Source: Lampris incognitus (lineage: Eukaryota > Chordata > Actinopteri > Lampriformes > Lampridae). Taken from it: a stretch of DNA of 64,000 nt. This document shows, piece after piece, positions 28,574-41,112 of this stretch (its first letter is position 1; each line of letters begins with the position of its first letter). The stretch spans positions 86,701,793 to 86,765,792 of the forward strand of contig NC_079213.1 of NCBI RefSeq assembly GCF_029633865.1. The letters are read 5' to 3'. The notes beneath the pieces were generated by a model, which was not told where the DNA came from, ran no database searches, and saw only the letters and a list, made by a program, of their open reading frames with translations. Made by a program: the position numbers and the translations under genes.

Positions 28574-29519
28574 TATATATATATATAAACTGTCTGCTTG
28601 GTCGCTCTACTAAGACACTGGCAGTTGAAGGGGTGTAGGCCAGGGAACTCCGCATTGTCAGTCTGGAACCAAATTGGGAAACAATATGGTCTAACGTAAG
28701 CGGTATCTCTAAAAAGCTTGTGCATCAACTTATATACTATAAGATGATTCACAGAGCATATGCTACACCCATCAAATGTTTTAAAATTAAACTAATCACC
28801 AGTCCTAACTGTACTCACTCCTGGGCTCAGGGGCCAGGCACAACAATGCATATGTTTTGGGACTGCTCACTGATCAGAGATTTTTGGACAGATTTTGGAC
28901 AGAGTTATTAGGATCAACAATATTGCCTGATCCCTGCCTTTGTCTGCTCAGTGACGATTTGTCTCTGTCTCTCAACTTAAATCAGCGAAGACTAATGATG
29001 GCAGGCCTAACTGCAGCAAAAAAGACCACACTGACACTGTGGTTTAATCCCAAATTTCCTTTAATTAAGTGCTGGATGGTGTCCTACAACAGCATGACTC
29101 AATAGATCCAAGCCTGCCACTGTGAATGCATGGTCAGGCATAGCTGTGTCCATAAGGGACTACTGTAAAAGAAGGGATCTTCCCCTTCTCGCACCCCTTC
29201 ACACCCAGTAACATCAGACCTAGAGCAGGCCAGCTTTGGAAGTTAGTAGAAATGGATGGTTCTATACAATGTATAGTTTTGTTTTGTTTTATTGTTGTTT
29301 TTTTTTCCTTTTCAGTCCACTACTATTTGTTTTCCTTTGGGAAGGTCTGTCTCTTACTCTCAGCTACTATGGATATGTTTTTTTTTATTCTGTAAATTTC
29401 TTTCTTTTCTCCCTTTATTTCAGTCCTTAAACATTGCTACTAATGTGCCGCCCTGTTGTTGTTTGTGTGTTTGTTGTGTCCTGTTTTTTAAAAATAAAAA
29501 TTGTTGATCACAGAAAAAG

Positions 29520-31825
29520 TATTTAGCACTTTTCAAAAGATAAATTGTGCATCACAGCCAGTAAATAAAGGAACAATGCAATACAATACATGCTAATGTG
29601 TCATTAAAATACAATAGTGAAATGTGATGATTCACTGTAACATTGTGTGTCTCTGGTGTAGCATTGGTGGTTGAAGGGTATGCTCCAGCTCAAACTTATT
29701 AAGCCCCACAAAATTTCAGATCTTGGCAGAAAACCTCTTATATTTTATCCAGGGACACAGGATTATTTCAAGCTGCAGATATAATGATTCATAAAGTGTT
29801 TTCCGACATCTGCAATGCCACATTCTTTGATATGTTGTTCCAAAAAGGTAATCGGACAAAATGCATTACCCAACCAACAGTACTGAAACACAATTTCTCT
29901 CCAAGACCATAACACGTGCCCTGCCTTGTGAATTCAAAAAGTGAATAAAACAAATGCTTTCATAAAAGCAGTGTCTTTTACAGAGTGTTTCCCCATAACA
30001 TAGGAACTCTCCCCTTTCTGCACTAACTCTAATCACCTGAATTTTCTTTTTAATCACAAATACATTATTAACACGTAGTTACCTTGAGCTTTACACGCCT
30101 CATGCTCAAGCATAGTGTTTGGACACTGTTGTGGAGATTAATTAATTCCACTCTGACATTAAATGAGGAGCGAGACAGAAATCTCTTACAGTATTGTCAC
30201 ACTTTAATATGTATGAGCAGACACACAAAGCATGGATACTACGTGTGTGTCCTGATCTCAAAGCCCACTCCCTTTATACCTTGCAGCCCAAACAGGCTTA
30301 TTGTCACGATCACAATGGTGTGTACCCAGAGTTTCTCCCTAATCCTGGTTGGAGGAAGTAGCTTATATATTTATTGCCTGGATGGTCATCCCAATGGATA
30401 ACAGAACTTGCTCAATGAGTTCATAGGTCAGGTCTCCCCTCATCCTTATCTTCTAGCTCATAATTCTCCAGGAGTGTTCCTTCAGACCTTGTTACACTGT
30501 AGTGAGTTTCCCCACACAGTCCTCTATCAGCTACCAGTTAACAATAGTCCTCTATTAGTTCACATGGAGAAGACACTTTATAGCACCGCCTTTGTTCTGC
30601 TATCTGCTACACGTGAGCTTTAAGCATCTATCCAAGCAATGTAGACCAAAGTTAAACACAGTATAGGTCACACATGGTCAAGATTAAAAGTAAGCAAACA
30701 TCATATATGATTATACGGCAGACAAATTGCCTTCACAACACTCACCACTCATGTTTCAAAAAGAGCCTCGCTGAACCCGTCTGGTCAGTCGCACCGTATG
30801 GTGTGTGTTATACAGTGATGACAGAGAGAGAGGCAACCCGGTGTGTCCAGAGCTCAGTCAGAGTGGTTGGAGCTGTCACTCCACCTCTCTAAAAATACAT
30901 GAAAAGGCCGCTCATGTCCTCTGACCTCCTCCACACCTCTATGTGCACCCCCCCCACACACACACACACTAGTGACAGACACTAACAGACCAGGTTTACC
31001 AATAAAAACATGGAGACTCATAACACAACACGCACAGACGGGAACACATGAACAAACGACAGCACACAGGCAAGCCCCGTCACAAACAAACACACACCCA
31101 AACTCGCACACCCGCGCGCGCGCACGCACGTACAGCTTCCAAACTCCGTTAAATACTGTGGACAAATCGATCTGGTACCCACTCATATACCCACCTGCCC
31201 CGGTCACCCCGACACGGTAAACCAACCAACCTCCCGCCACAGCGTCGGAACGCGCTTATCCCAACTTCTCTCACGAGACCACACGCTGCGAAAAGCCTCT
31301 CGAAATATTAACATACTGAATTATTTAATAACCGCAACAAACGGATTTCTTCATCCTTTCCCCGGAAACTTGACCAGTAGTAAAAACAACGTTTTGACAT
31401 GCATTCAGACGTCATTATGCTACAGCACGCACGCTTTCTTACAAACGTCCTTACTTTACTTTCACCAAAATAGCTTGAAATGTAAAAAAAATGTAATTAA
31501 AGTTATGAAATATGAAATTATTTGTTTTTTTTCCCGGAGCAACACAAAGACCGTATATAGGTACCCTGACGTGCGTTTGGTTTCTCTCAGGCTGCCATGA
31601 GGAGATCCTGCTGAGAAGCGTGGACCTTCTCCGTACGATAGTCTTCCTCACAACCTGGACAAAAGAAGACACAACATAAGAGGCGAAACTTCACAATCAT
31701 TTCATTCGACTTTCATTCACACCGGCGGCACAGGGACAGCGAGAGGTGGACGTGTAGCCTTTATTGGCGTCTTCTAAAGCTGTATCGCACGTTTACACTG
31801 TTTAAAAGACAAAACAAAATGAATG
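29520..31825. other. Intergenic or 5' region, no gene assigned
   Basis: No coding similarity was seen. 30940-31260 is comparatively CpG-rich (cgcgcgcgcgcacgcacg near 31114), and 31560-31680 has a splice-like cag|gttgtgagg on minus. A non-coding 5' exon or promoter of slc1a3 could lie here, but nothing proves it. Confidence 0.3.
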
Positions 31826-31828
31826 ACC

Positions 31829-31888
31829 ATACATACATACATACATACATACATACATACATACATACATACATACATACATACATAC
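31829..31888. repeat. (ACAT)n microsatellite
   Basis: About 15 perfect acat units. Confidence 0.95.
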
Positions 31889-32188
31889 CTCTGTCAAACC
31901 GTCCTCCTCACACAGCGCCTTGAGTCTTCTGCTTTCTCTTCAACTCACTGAAAGCAAATTCAGTGTTGCCCACACACGGTCTAGCGACACACTTTATCAT
32001 CTCCGCAATTAATTCTCGTTTGCTCATATTTTTCACCCCCCCACATACACACACCCACCCACCCCACACACCACACGGCTGTGCGTGGGAAGAGGTGAAG
32101 GATTCCGCGTACTGCGTGTCCACACCAAGGCGCGTTGTGTGAGAGGAAGATACACTGGTTCATCATGATGGTGGGTGGTTTTTATATA

Positions 32189-33382
32189 CACTACCGTTCA
32201 AAAGTTTGGGATCACCCAAACAATTTTGTGTTTTCCATGAAAAGTCACACTTATTCACCACCATATGTTGTGAAATGAATAGAAAATAGAGTCAAGACAT
32301 TGACAAGGTTAGAAATAATGATTTGTATTTGAAATAAGATTTTTTTTACATCAAACTTTGCTTTCGTCAAAGAATCCTCCATTTGCAGCAATTACAGCAT
32401 TGCAGACCTTTGGCATTCTAGCTGTTAATTTGTTGAGGTAATCTGGAGAAATTGCACCCCACGCTTCCAGAAGCAGCTCCCACAAGTTGGATTGGTTGGA
32501 TGGGCACTTCTTTGAGCAGATTGAGTTTCTGGAGCATCACATTTGTGGGGTCAATTAAACGCTCAAAATGGCCAGAAAAAGAGAACTTTCATCTGAAACT
32601 CGACAGTCTATTCTTGTTCTTAGAAATGAAGGCTATTCCATGCGAGAAATTGCTAAGAAATTGAAGATTTCCTACACCGGTGTGTACTACTCCCTTCAGA
32701 GGACAGCACAAACAGGCTCTAACAGGTACTATTTAATGAAGATGCCAGTTGGGGACCTGTGAGGTGTCTGTTTCTCAAACTAGAGACTCTAATGTACTTA
32801 TCTTCTTGCTCAGTTGTGCAATGCGGCCTCCCACTTCTTTTTCTACTCTGGTTAGAGCCTGTTTGTGCTGTCCTCTGAAGGGAGTAGTACACACCGGTGT
32901 AGGAAATCTTCAATTTCTTAGCAATTTCTCGCATGGAATAGCCTTCATTTCTAAGAACAAGAATAGACTGTCGAGTTTCAGATGAAAGTTCTCTTTTTCT
33001 GGCCATTTTGAGCGTTTAATTGACCTCACAAATGTGATGCTCCAGAAACTCAATCTGCTCAAAGAAGTGCCCATCCAACCAATCCAACTTGTGGGAGCTG
33101 CTTCTGGAAGCGTGGGGTGCAATTTCTCCAGATTACCTCAACAAATTAACAGCTAGAATGCCAAAGGTCTGCAATGCTGTAATTGCTGCAAATGGAGGAT
33201 TCTTTGACGAAAGCAAAGTTTGATGTAAAAAAAATCTTATTTCAAATACAAATCATTATTTCTAACCTTGTCAATGTCTTGACTCTATTTTCTATTCATT
33301 TCACAACATATGGTGGTGAATAAGTGTGACTTTTCATGGAAAACACAAAATTGTTTGGGTGATCCCAAACTTTTGAACGGTA

Positions 33383-33385
<3 letters not shown>
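32189..33385. mobile_element. Palindromic (fold-back) Tc1-like derivative, copy 2
   Basis: Same length (1197 bp), ends, arms and central spacer as copy 1 at 26032-27228, with only scattered substitutions. Inward N-terminal frames start at 32568 (plus) and 33006 (minus). It is flanked by TA within tatata sequence. Confidence 0.85.
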
Positions 33386-33387
<2 letters not shown>

Positions 33388-33439
<52 letters not shown>

Positions 33440-33440
33440 T
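33388..33440. repeat. (TA)n(CA)n microsatellite
   Basis: Compound dinucleotide tract directly abutting the right end of the fold-back element. Confidence 0.9.
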
Positions 33441-33442
33441 CC

Positions 33443-33513
33443 CAACACGGATACAGGAAAAAAGGTTTTAATGCATAGTATACATTAAAACCTTTTTTCC
33501 TGTATCCGTGTTG
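33443..33513. repeat. Perfect 31-bp inverted repeat (hairpin)
   Basis: The arms at 33443-33473 and 33483-33513 are exact reverse complements (beginning caacacggatacagg) with a 9-nt loop catagtata. A smaller hairpin (aaaaaacgct / agcgtttttt) follows at about 33566-33603. Confidence 0.9.
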
Positions 33514-33619
33514 ATATTCCGCTCCACATTAGTCGAGCACTCAACACCATTGACGATTCCGGAAAAAAACGCTCTCTCTCTATATATATAAAGCGTTTTT
33601 TTAAGAGATCTCTTAATGG

Positions 33620-33755
33620 ATATCAGGGTGAGCTGTATTACATATTTAGCAATTTTATTTTTTTAATATGGGTTTGCAAATATCTTGGCCCATTTTTTAA
33701 ATCAGTTAAAACACACTTGAAACAACATGGGTCCCTGGAGAGAAAGAGAGTGAGA

Positions 33756-33796
<41 letters not shown>

Positions 33797-35541
33797 GAGC
33801 CATCACTATGACAACTTGCCTCCCTGCACTTGCTCGGGGTCTAGTGAGAAGCTCTCAGGGGACACGTGTATTAGTGACCCTGGCCATGCAGCATACCCAC
33901 TCTCACACCCACTCCTCATGTTCGAGGCCCTCGCTTGCATGTTTACTGCCGTTACATCCATGTAGATGGAGGAGCAATCACAGACGCCGAACTTTTTTTT
34001 TTTTATCAAATTCGTCATATCCAGGGCATCTTATTCAGAGTAAACACCAGAATTATTTAGTTAAATAGGCAAAAGTTAAAAAAAATCATAAATACACTGC
34101 TTATTTTTTAAGGTTGTAGGGTAGTTCTTTCATTTTTCTCTTCATTGCATTGTCTGTTGAGGTAGTGGGCTAACTATCAGAGGGGACAAAGCTCTGGCAG
34201 GGATCCATCCAAGACAAGCTGTTGCTGCAAGACACAAACCACAGACTTAACTGCTCATCTGTGTCTGAGCACCACAATGCAACGATTAACAGACAAGTGA
34301 TGAAATGTTCTGAAACGTTCACATCTGCTCATCTTGCAAAGGAGATATTCTACACAGCCAGGTCCAGCGTTCATTTTATCTTATTTGTTTTGTTTCTTTT
34401 TTAAAAACAGGGAACGCAGAGAAAAGCTGGAAAAGAGCATCACAAAAGATAAGCTTAGATTAAAATACAGGTGTAAGTAAAAATGCATTTCAATTCCCTC
34501 TCGCCATGGTGTTAAACCAAAAGCGGCAAGACATTTTGAAGTTCTACAGCCTTCCATAGATACTCCAAGAACTGACAATTACAGAGAAGTTACTTCTTAA
34601 ATGTAACAATAAAATTACACCTTTAATGTAACATGCAGTTTTTAGACAGGACTCGGGATACATATCACTTAAATGGTCAGTCACTCAAACACGGGTCTGT
34701 AGTACATTTATTTAAAGACCTCCGACACAAGACCATTTGCAACTTGTTGTACATTTGCCTCTGGAATATAGACAACAATGAACACCTGTGTCAATCCACA
34801 GCTATGCATTCAAGCTGCAGTTCTGCATCTCATCATGCAAACGACTGTAGTTATCCAGCTTTTTGTCCACACAAATAAGCCAGAGAATCTGAGGCCGTAG
34901 AGCTTCTTGTTCCAATCTGGTACAGGTCCAAAGTGATGGAAGAGCAGATTGCATTGCTATGGTAACACAATTACCCTGCGTGGGTGGCATGGATCATGTA
35001 TGATCCACATTTAGATAGTGTAATTATTCACTGGCCAGCAGAAAGAAACACATATAATCTCGGTCATATCTCATGGAAGTCGAGATCGCATCGATTCATC
35101 ATTACAACTAGTGAATTCATGATTCCAGTAATTAATTGTCCCGTTTATGTCACTTAAATGCATAAGCTCATGAGCTAAATAAGAGAATCTAAGTTTATTC
35201 ACTTTGACAATGGCGCGTCAGACCAGATGAGGGGAAATGTTGGTCAGTCTATACAGGAGAACTGACTGAAGCACTTTACCAGATACAGCATTAAACAACC
35301 AACAGGGAAACAGGTTTTCATTATGATCTTCATCAAACCAAGTGTCAGTCACAAGGCGCTGATATCAAAACCCCGAAAAGTACCCGCAGTAAACGCACTC
35401 AACATTAAACTAAACAAGCTGAAGTTGGGTCAAGTCCAAAGCTATCCATCAGTTACTTAGCAACATGTTCATGTTGTGGTGTCAGAGAGAACAGACCCTA
35501 GTTGTGAGCAGCTCCACTGTGAGTGTTGGTTCAAACGTGCA

Positions 35542-35573
<32 letters not shown>

Positions 35574-37117
35574 CATTACCTCTGCTACATAATCTCACAA
35601 TACAGATGTCCTGGCAAGTGGAATGGAGCATACTTCCCTCCACAAATATCAGACCTTGGTCACAGGTATATGCACGCGCGCGTGCGTGTGCATGTGTGTG
35701 TGTCCACACCCACAAAGGGTTTCCTCATCAATTATTTCTCAAAAGGGCAGACTCAAAATCAGCATCACAATAAATCGACCCCCCTCCCTCCCATCAATGT
35801 GACACAGATGCTATTTCAAGAGTAAAAAAAAAAAATGCAATCAAGAGTAACTTTATCTCCACTAAACATCCTCCTCAAAGACCAGAGGACTTACTGGTCT
35901 CATAATACACACATCTGCTCATCATTTAACCGATTCTTACCTGAAGTCCCAAACAATGCTGCCAGGTTTGTAACCTCTGCTGATGATAGCTGTTAACATT
36001 ATCATGCTGAGGTGGACTCAACAATAACGATGGCTGTCATTTGGTTGACCAGGACTTCAGTTTTAGGAGCAAGGGAACCAAATCTGTTTTGCATGTACCC
36101 GCCATTCAGTTTGTGAAATTTTGAATCCAAATTTAGCTCCAATCTGAATGTTTTCTACATTGCCATGTTGTTGTTTTCCTCCCAGTGTGTTGCATCAGGT
36201 GTTGCCCCCGGTCCCCGGCCCAAAGCCAAGTGATTGGCTCCAGAGCCACACACAAGAGATGAAAGTAGAGAAAGCTCTCCGACAGAATGCCTTGGTGAAC
36301 ACAGAAAGGTCACAGAATATAGATTCTTTGCTTGGAAATGCCAGCTGATTATTTTATAATTGTTGACACGAGGCTATTTAAAAGGTCCTGTGTGATAACA
36401 GAGGCTGAGCTTAGGAGGAAATGGGACAGACAGGTCACTATTCTAGATTGCGGTAAAGAAAAAAACACCGTTGATACAATGCAACAGCAGTCATGTGTGT
36501 CTCTGACCGCATGAATATTTAGACATTACACAACATATCATCCAGTACTAAAACGTTGTCCTGTGTTGGTACTTTACATCCCAGTATTTGGAGAGGGAAT
36601 GTATAACTTATTCAAATAGAATGAACCGTATAGGACATTTTTGTTATATTAAGGTATATACAGTTGGCATGGCGGCACGCATCAAGCTGAGATTCATTCA
36701 TTTGCTGAGCCTTTGAGAGGGTCCAGACCCAAATGGTACACAGTGTCATTTATCAGTCCAAACACAAGCATTATTCCATATTTATTAACCAATACTTTGA
36801 AAAGACACAACTGTCTCTTCATGTTAAGAGAACATGTGCTTCGGAAAGTGATTACTTTTAATGACATTCCATAATGTGTTTTCTGTCTTAGATGCAATCA
36901 TTTTTTCCCTTAGCAGTCAATAAATTGCTTTGTAATAAATTCCTTACCAAACTTGGAAATTTGATTATTTAGTGTTATCTCACAACTTAAAGAGTTTTAA
37001 TAGAAAAGTGTGGGGGACCCAAAAGCAACTATGAAACCCCAGCATGGATATTTACTACGTCAGTCACATACAAAATTCCAAAAACATTAGAGATGTTAAG
37101 CTTCAACACACAACAAT
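33620..37117. other. Intergenic region, no gene seen
   Basis: Unique-looking AT-rich sequence with microsatellites: CA at 33764-33794 and GT at 35541-35569, the latter followed by a short cgcgcgcgtgcgtg stretch near 35675. No open frame with recognisable content was found on either strand. Confidence 0.45.
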
Positions 37118-37125
37118 ATCAGTAT

Positions 37126-38833
37126 TAGGGCTGCACAATGTATTGTTTCAGCACAGTCATTGCGATGTGGGCATGTGCAATAGTCACATCGCAGGACGTG
37201 CGATGTGAAGTAAATTAACTCAAACACCTCATGCTAAGAGTGAGGGTAGGATGGAGCGGGAGATTGACAGGCGGATTGGTGCAGCATCAGCAGTAATGCA
37301 GACACTGTACTGGACCATTGTGGTGAAGAGGGAGCTGAGCCGGAAGGCAAAGCTCTCAATTTACCAGTCAATCTTTGTTCCAACCCTCATCTATGGTTAT
37401 GAACTTTGGGCAGTGACCGAAAGGGTAAGATCGCAGATACAAGCGGCTGAAATGAGTTTCCTCCATAGGATGTCTGGGCTTAGCCTTAGAGATAGGGTTA
37501 GGAGCTCGGACATCCGGAGGGACCTCGGATCAGAGCCACTGCTCCTTCGTGTCGAAAGGAGCCAGTTGAGGTGGTTCGGGCATCTGATTAGGACGCCTCC
37601 TGGGCGCCTTCCTTTGCAGGTTTACCGGGCATGGCCAACTGGGGGGAGACCCCGGGGTAGACCCATAACTCGCTGGAGGGACTACATATCCAATCTGGCC
37701 TTGGAACACCTTGGGATCCCCCAGGAGGAGCTGGAGGGCGTTGCTGGGGAGTGGGATGTCTGGAGTGCCCTACTTAGCTCGCTGCCACCGTGACCTGACC
37801 CCGGAGAAGCGGCTGAAGAAGAATGAATGAAATGAACCCCGTGCTACAACTTTTTTGCTGCTTGATACAAAAGGAAAACTCGCACGGTTCTCATTTTCCA
37901 TGACTAATCTACAAGAGAACACCGTCTGATATAACATAATTTACTCCGATTTCGCTCCGTTTGGACAAATGACACATCAATGTGTTCGTCTGCTTCTCGG
38001 CTCGTGATGTGCGGCACCGAAGTTAATCCACGTAATGGGCGGGCCAAGACATAAAAATTAACATTCTGATTTATAGGCTGCAGGTGGGTGAAGTAATACA
38101 TCATTGATGAAAAAAATTTAACCACATTATCTAAAATGTGAACATATTTTAAGCTTCATTTTTCATCAGGCACGAATTAGCAGAGTAGATTCTCACTGTG
38201 CCAACTGCGGCACCCATTTGACCAAAGCAGCAATGGATGCAAAAAAGATCCAAGAGAAATTTAAGTGTAAAATAATTTTTGAAAAAAAAGGAAGGGCAGA
38301 AAAGTCGCATGTGGGAGTGATTTAGTGAAATCCTGAACCATGACGAGTCAAGTGCTGGGTATGTCATATGAAACAGCTGTGAAGCACTGTCTGTACATAT
38401 GATAGCCATAAAACTGGTATCTCAAACATGGTGTAATACGTTACAATATCATCCTGCTTACATAAATCCCACTGAGAAATAACAGTAATGTATGATCGCA
38501 AATAATTCGTATGGGTGGACATGGGAGTTAGATGACGTTTGAGCCAATCCACGCATGACTATTCTCAACCATCGCTTTGCGTCATCCGTCTATCTCCATC
38601 GCCTCCTCTTCCCGTACGAATGGCGAAACAAGGCACCGCTCACGTTTCAGTATTTCATAATTTCCCAACACCTCCCCTACAAAATCATCCCAATCATTCT
38701 AGAATGATTAATTCTTTCCAAATAGAGCTATTCAATCACCTGGTGAAAATTCCTGTATTTTTTTCATATCGTAATATATATCGCAGAAAAACATATCACA
38801 TTGTGAGTTGTTTTGCATTATCGTGCAGCCCTA
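37126..38833. mobile_element. hAT-type element containing a LINE fragment
   Basis: The termini tagggctgcac and gtgcagcccta are inverted; the flanks atcagtat (37118-37125) and atcaatat (38834-38841) are an 8-bp duplication with one mismatch. Subterminal tgcgatgt / catcgca motifs are repeated. No transposase was seen; the interior holds a LINE piece at 37240-37840. The ends are related to those of the 47381-58218 unit. Confidence 0.75.
37240..37840 (+). mobile_element. LINE ORF2 C-terminal fragment with 3' end
   Basis: The frame 37251-37793 reads EIDRRIGAASAVMQTLYW, LIYGYELWAVTERVRSQIQ and RGRPITRWRDYI, the conserved C-terminal region of a fish non-LTR retrotransposon ORF2. The 3' end reads ccccggagaagcggctgaag then gaatgaatgaaatgaa. 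The clade is not certain (RTE/Rex-like is possible). Confidence 0.7.
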
Positions 38834-38841
38834 ATCAATAT

Positions 38842-40580
38842 CATTACACTAAAGCAGCAAATTGTGGTTTTCTGCTGGATCAACAAGGCATTGCTGTGTA
38901 AATGTGTGATTTCTCAAAGACATTGCACAGTTTACATTTCATTGAAAGCATGACAGGAATGGTAAAATAGAATACAAAAAAATGACTGGCATAGTCAGTG
39001 GTATTACTGTTCATTTACGGCTACTGGAGATAAACAGGGCAGTCTCCAAGTTACCCACGTTGCAGCTGAACAGACACCTTTGATCGAGAACTCTGACATC
39101 ACCTTTTCCCCACTGAACACCATCCATTCTTACTTGGTCGAGGCAAGTTCAACTGTCTTTTTTATGTGGCCAGCAAGCTAGTGTATAGAAAAGCTAAGTT
39201 TGAGAGATTTTACAAGAAAATGTAATGTCCGGGACATTCTGAATGCAGCCTAGTCCAGTGTTTAAATTAGATGTGCTTGCATTAAACCCCAAACAACTCC
39301 AAGTTACCCAAGCTACCGGCTTTCGCCATCCTTACATAAAAAAGGCACTTAGTGAACGTAATGGAAAGTACTGTATGTGGATCGTATGATGGGTACCACC
39401 TAAAAAGGGAGAGTCTAGCAGGTAATATATATTTTATGTACAATATAAGTTAGTGTGATAGCAAAGTAAGTATGCAGTTTAGCTGTGTATGTTACTTTGG
39501 CAGAGATTTTATGTGGGTAAGAATGGATGGATAGGACTTTGTTACCACACATTCATTAACCAGCCAAGGAGTGGGAGAAATGGAACAAAACCAACAGACA
39601 GATCCATGAAAGGATAACACATTACAAAAATGTATGTGTATTTTTATGTGTAAAAAAAAAAACAAACTCTGTGATAATTTCAAATGCATGCTGGTGAATA
39701 TGGTTTGGTCTACAAACGTTGTACAGTATACGCAATGAGGGTACACAAATAATATGAGCATCTTTACATCAGTTAGTTTACACTTCCTTGGCATTTTGCT
39801 TTGGCTTTTGAAGACATGAGAATATAAAATTGGCAAAAAAACAACTAACTACAAATGTTAATGGATGCAAAATAAAACTAAGTAAAATTAAATGTGCTGA
39901 ATAATCACTGAATAAGCAGGTTTGTATTTAGCACAAAGACCAGAACTTCTAAGCCTAACGAACAAAGAGTACTGGGCTGATCTTAAAAACAAAAAAAGCA
40001 CAATACAAGTCAAGATAAAACCTTTTCTGATTATTATTGCTCCCAAAGAATTGTTCTCATATATGGTTTATTGAAACCGCTCATTTTTGATATGCTGTTG
40101 GATAGATGATATTGCAGCTACTTTTTACACAACTGTTTAGAAAAGTGTGTTGTGTTAAAGTTCACTTCAGAGTTTGTACTGTGATAACTTGTTCTCTAAA
40201 GTAAAGCAAGAGAGACTCATCACTGAATACGAGTGTCGTCTTACTCTATGAGAATACTCCATTTGATAGAGGATTGTTCTGATGAAACAGAATCCACCTT
40301 TCAACCTTGATCAGTGCGTGTGTGGGACAACATTTTAGCATTCCTATCAACTTTCCAAGGTGTTTTTCTATCCCAGACTAATTGATTCATTTCCCATCTC
40401 AGTCTGTTGGGATTAGATGGGCATATTTCTCAAAAATGATAGAAAAACGTTAAGAGCCGCACATCTGGATATGTCAGCTACCTGTTTAGAAATTACCCAA
40501 ATGCTTTTTGATTCTCAGTACACATCAGTAATCGGTCCTTGGTCATGGTATCAATAAGTAGTATGGAGAGATCCATTATG
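38842..40580. other. Intergenic region downstream of tax1bp3, nothing recognised
   Basis: AT-rich. The tax1bp3 3' UTR probably occupies the part next to 40586, but no clear end was fixed. No other coding sequence was seen. Confidence 0.45.
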
Positions 40581-40586
40581 TTACGG

Positions 40587-41013
40587 TTATTGTTTGGGGT
40601 ATGTAGTCATGGAATGTTTGACAGCCTCCTCCAGTGACTTTCTAGTTACCAGTAGTCGCACCACCTTCTCATTCTTCTTGGTTAGTCTTTTACGTGCCTG
40701 GTCATGGGTCACCATGGTCATATCCCAGCCGTTCACCTAGGGACAAGCGGGAGAAGGAAAACGTACAATGGCTGTATTCATACAGATAGTTAGGATAGTG
40801 ACTTGCACAAATACAACGGAGTCAAATGTTGAGCTTCAAAAAAATTGCAAAACAGCATAAACTAACTGACAAAACCAAGCAATGAAATCCAACTCGTGTA
40901 AGATGCAAACCTCCCCGAATACATGACATGGTCACTAGTTTCATTTGGCCACACTGCCTAGTGGCTGCATCAGCACCTCTGACACTTTACTGCTCAGAGC
41001 CCTGCAGGGCACT

Positions 41014-41112
<99 letters not shown>

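Larger units (their letters stand above)
24020..29510 (+). mobile_element. L1/Tx1-like LINE ORF2, split by Tc1-type insertions
   Basis: The reverse transcriptase reads from 24067: ALQKGKSPGLDSLPPEL, DPLEYLNYHPISLICGDVK, QTGFMKGRIASNN, LDTDKAFDGQEW, then SPLLFALSLEPLAQ and a YTDD catalytic box near 24996-25007. These are the L1-clade motif spacings. In-frame stops (24874, 24973, 25038) make it non-functional. It continues to about 26020, is interrupted by insertions at 26032-28573, and resumes to a T-rich 3' UTR (29235-29500) ending in A-rich sequence. Confidence 0.8.

Noticed and set aside
30854-31240. 128-codon minus frame near a CpG-rich stretch
   Set aside because: The composition is driven by CA/CG simple sequence; no domain or splice pattern supports it.
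31829-31888. Regular ACAT units considered as a CRISPR-like array
   Set aside because: The units are 4 bp with no spacers, so this is a simple microsatellite.
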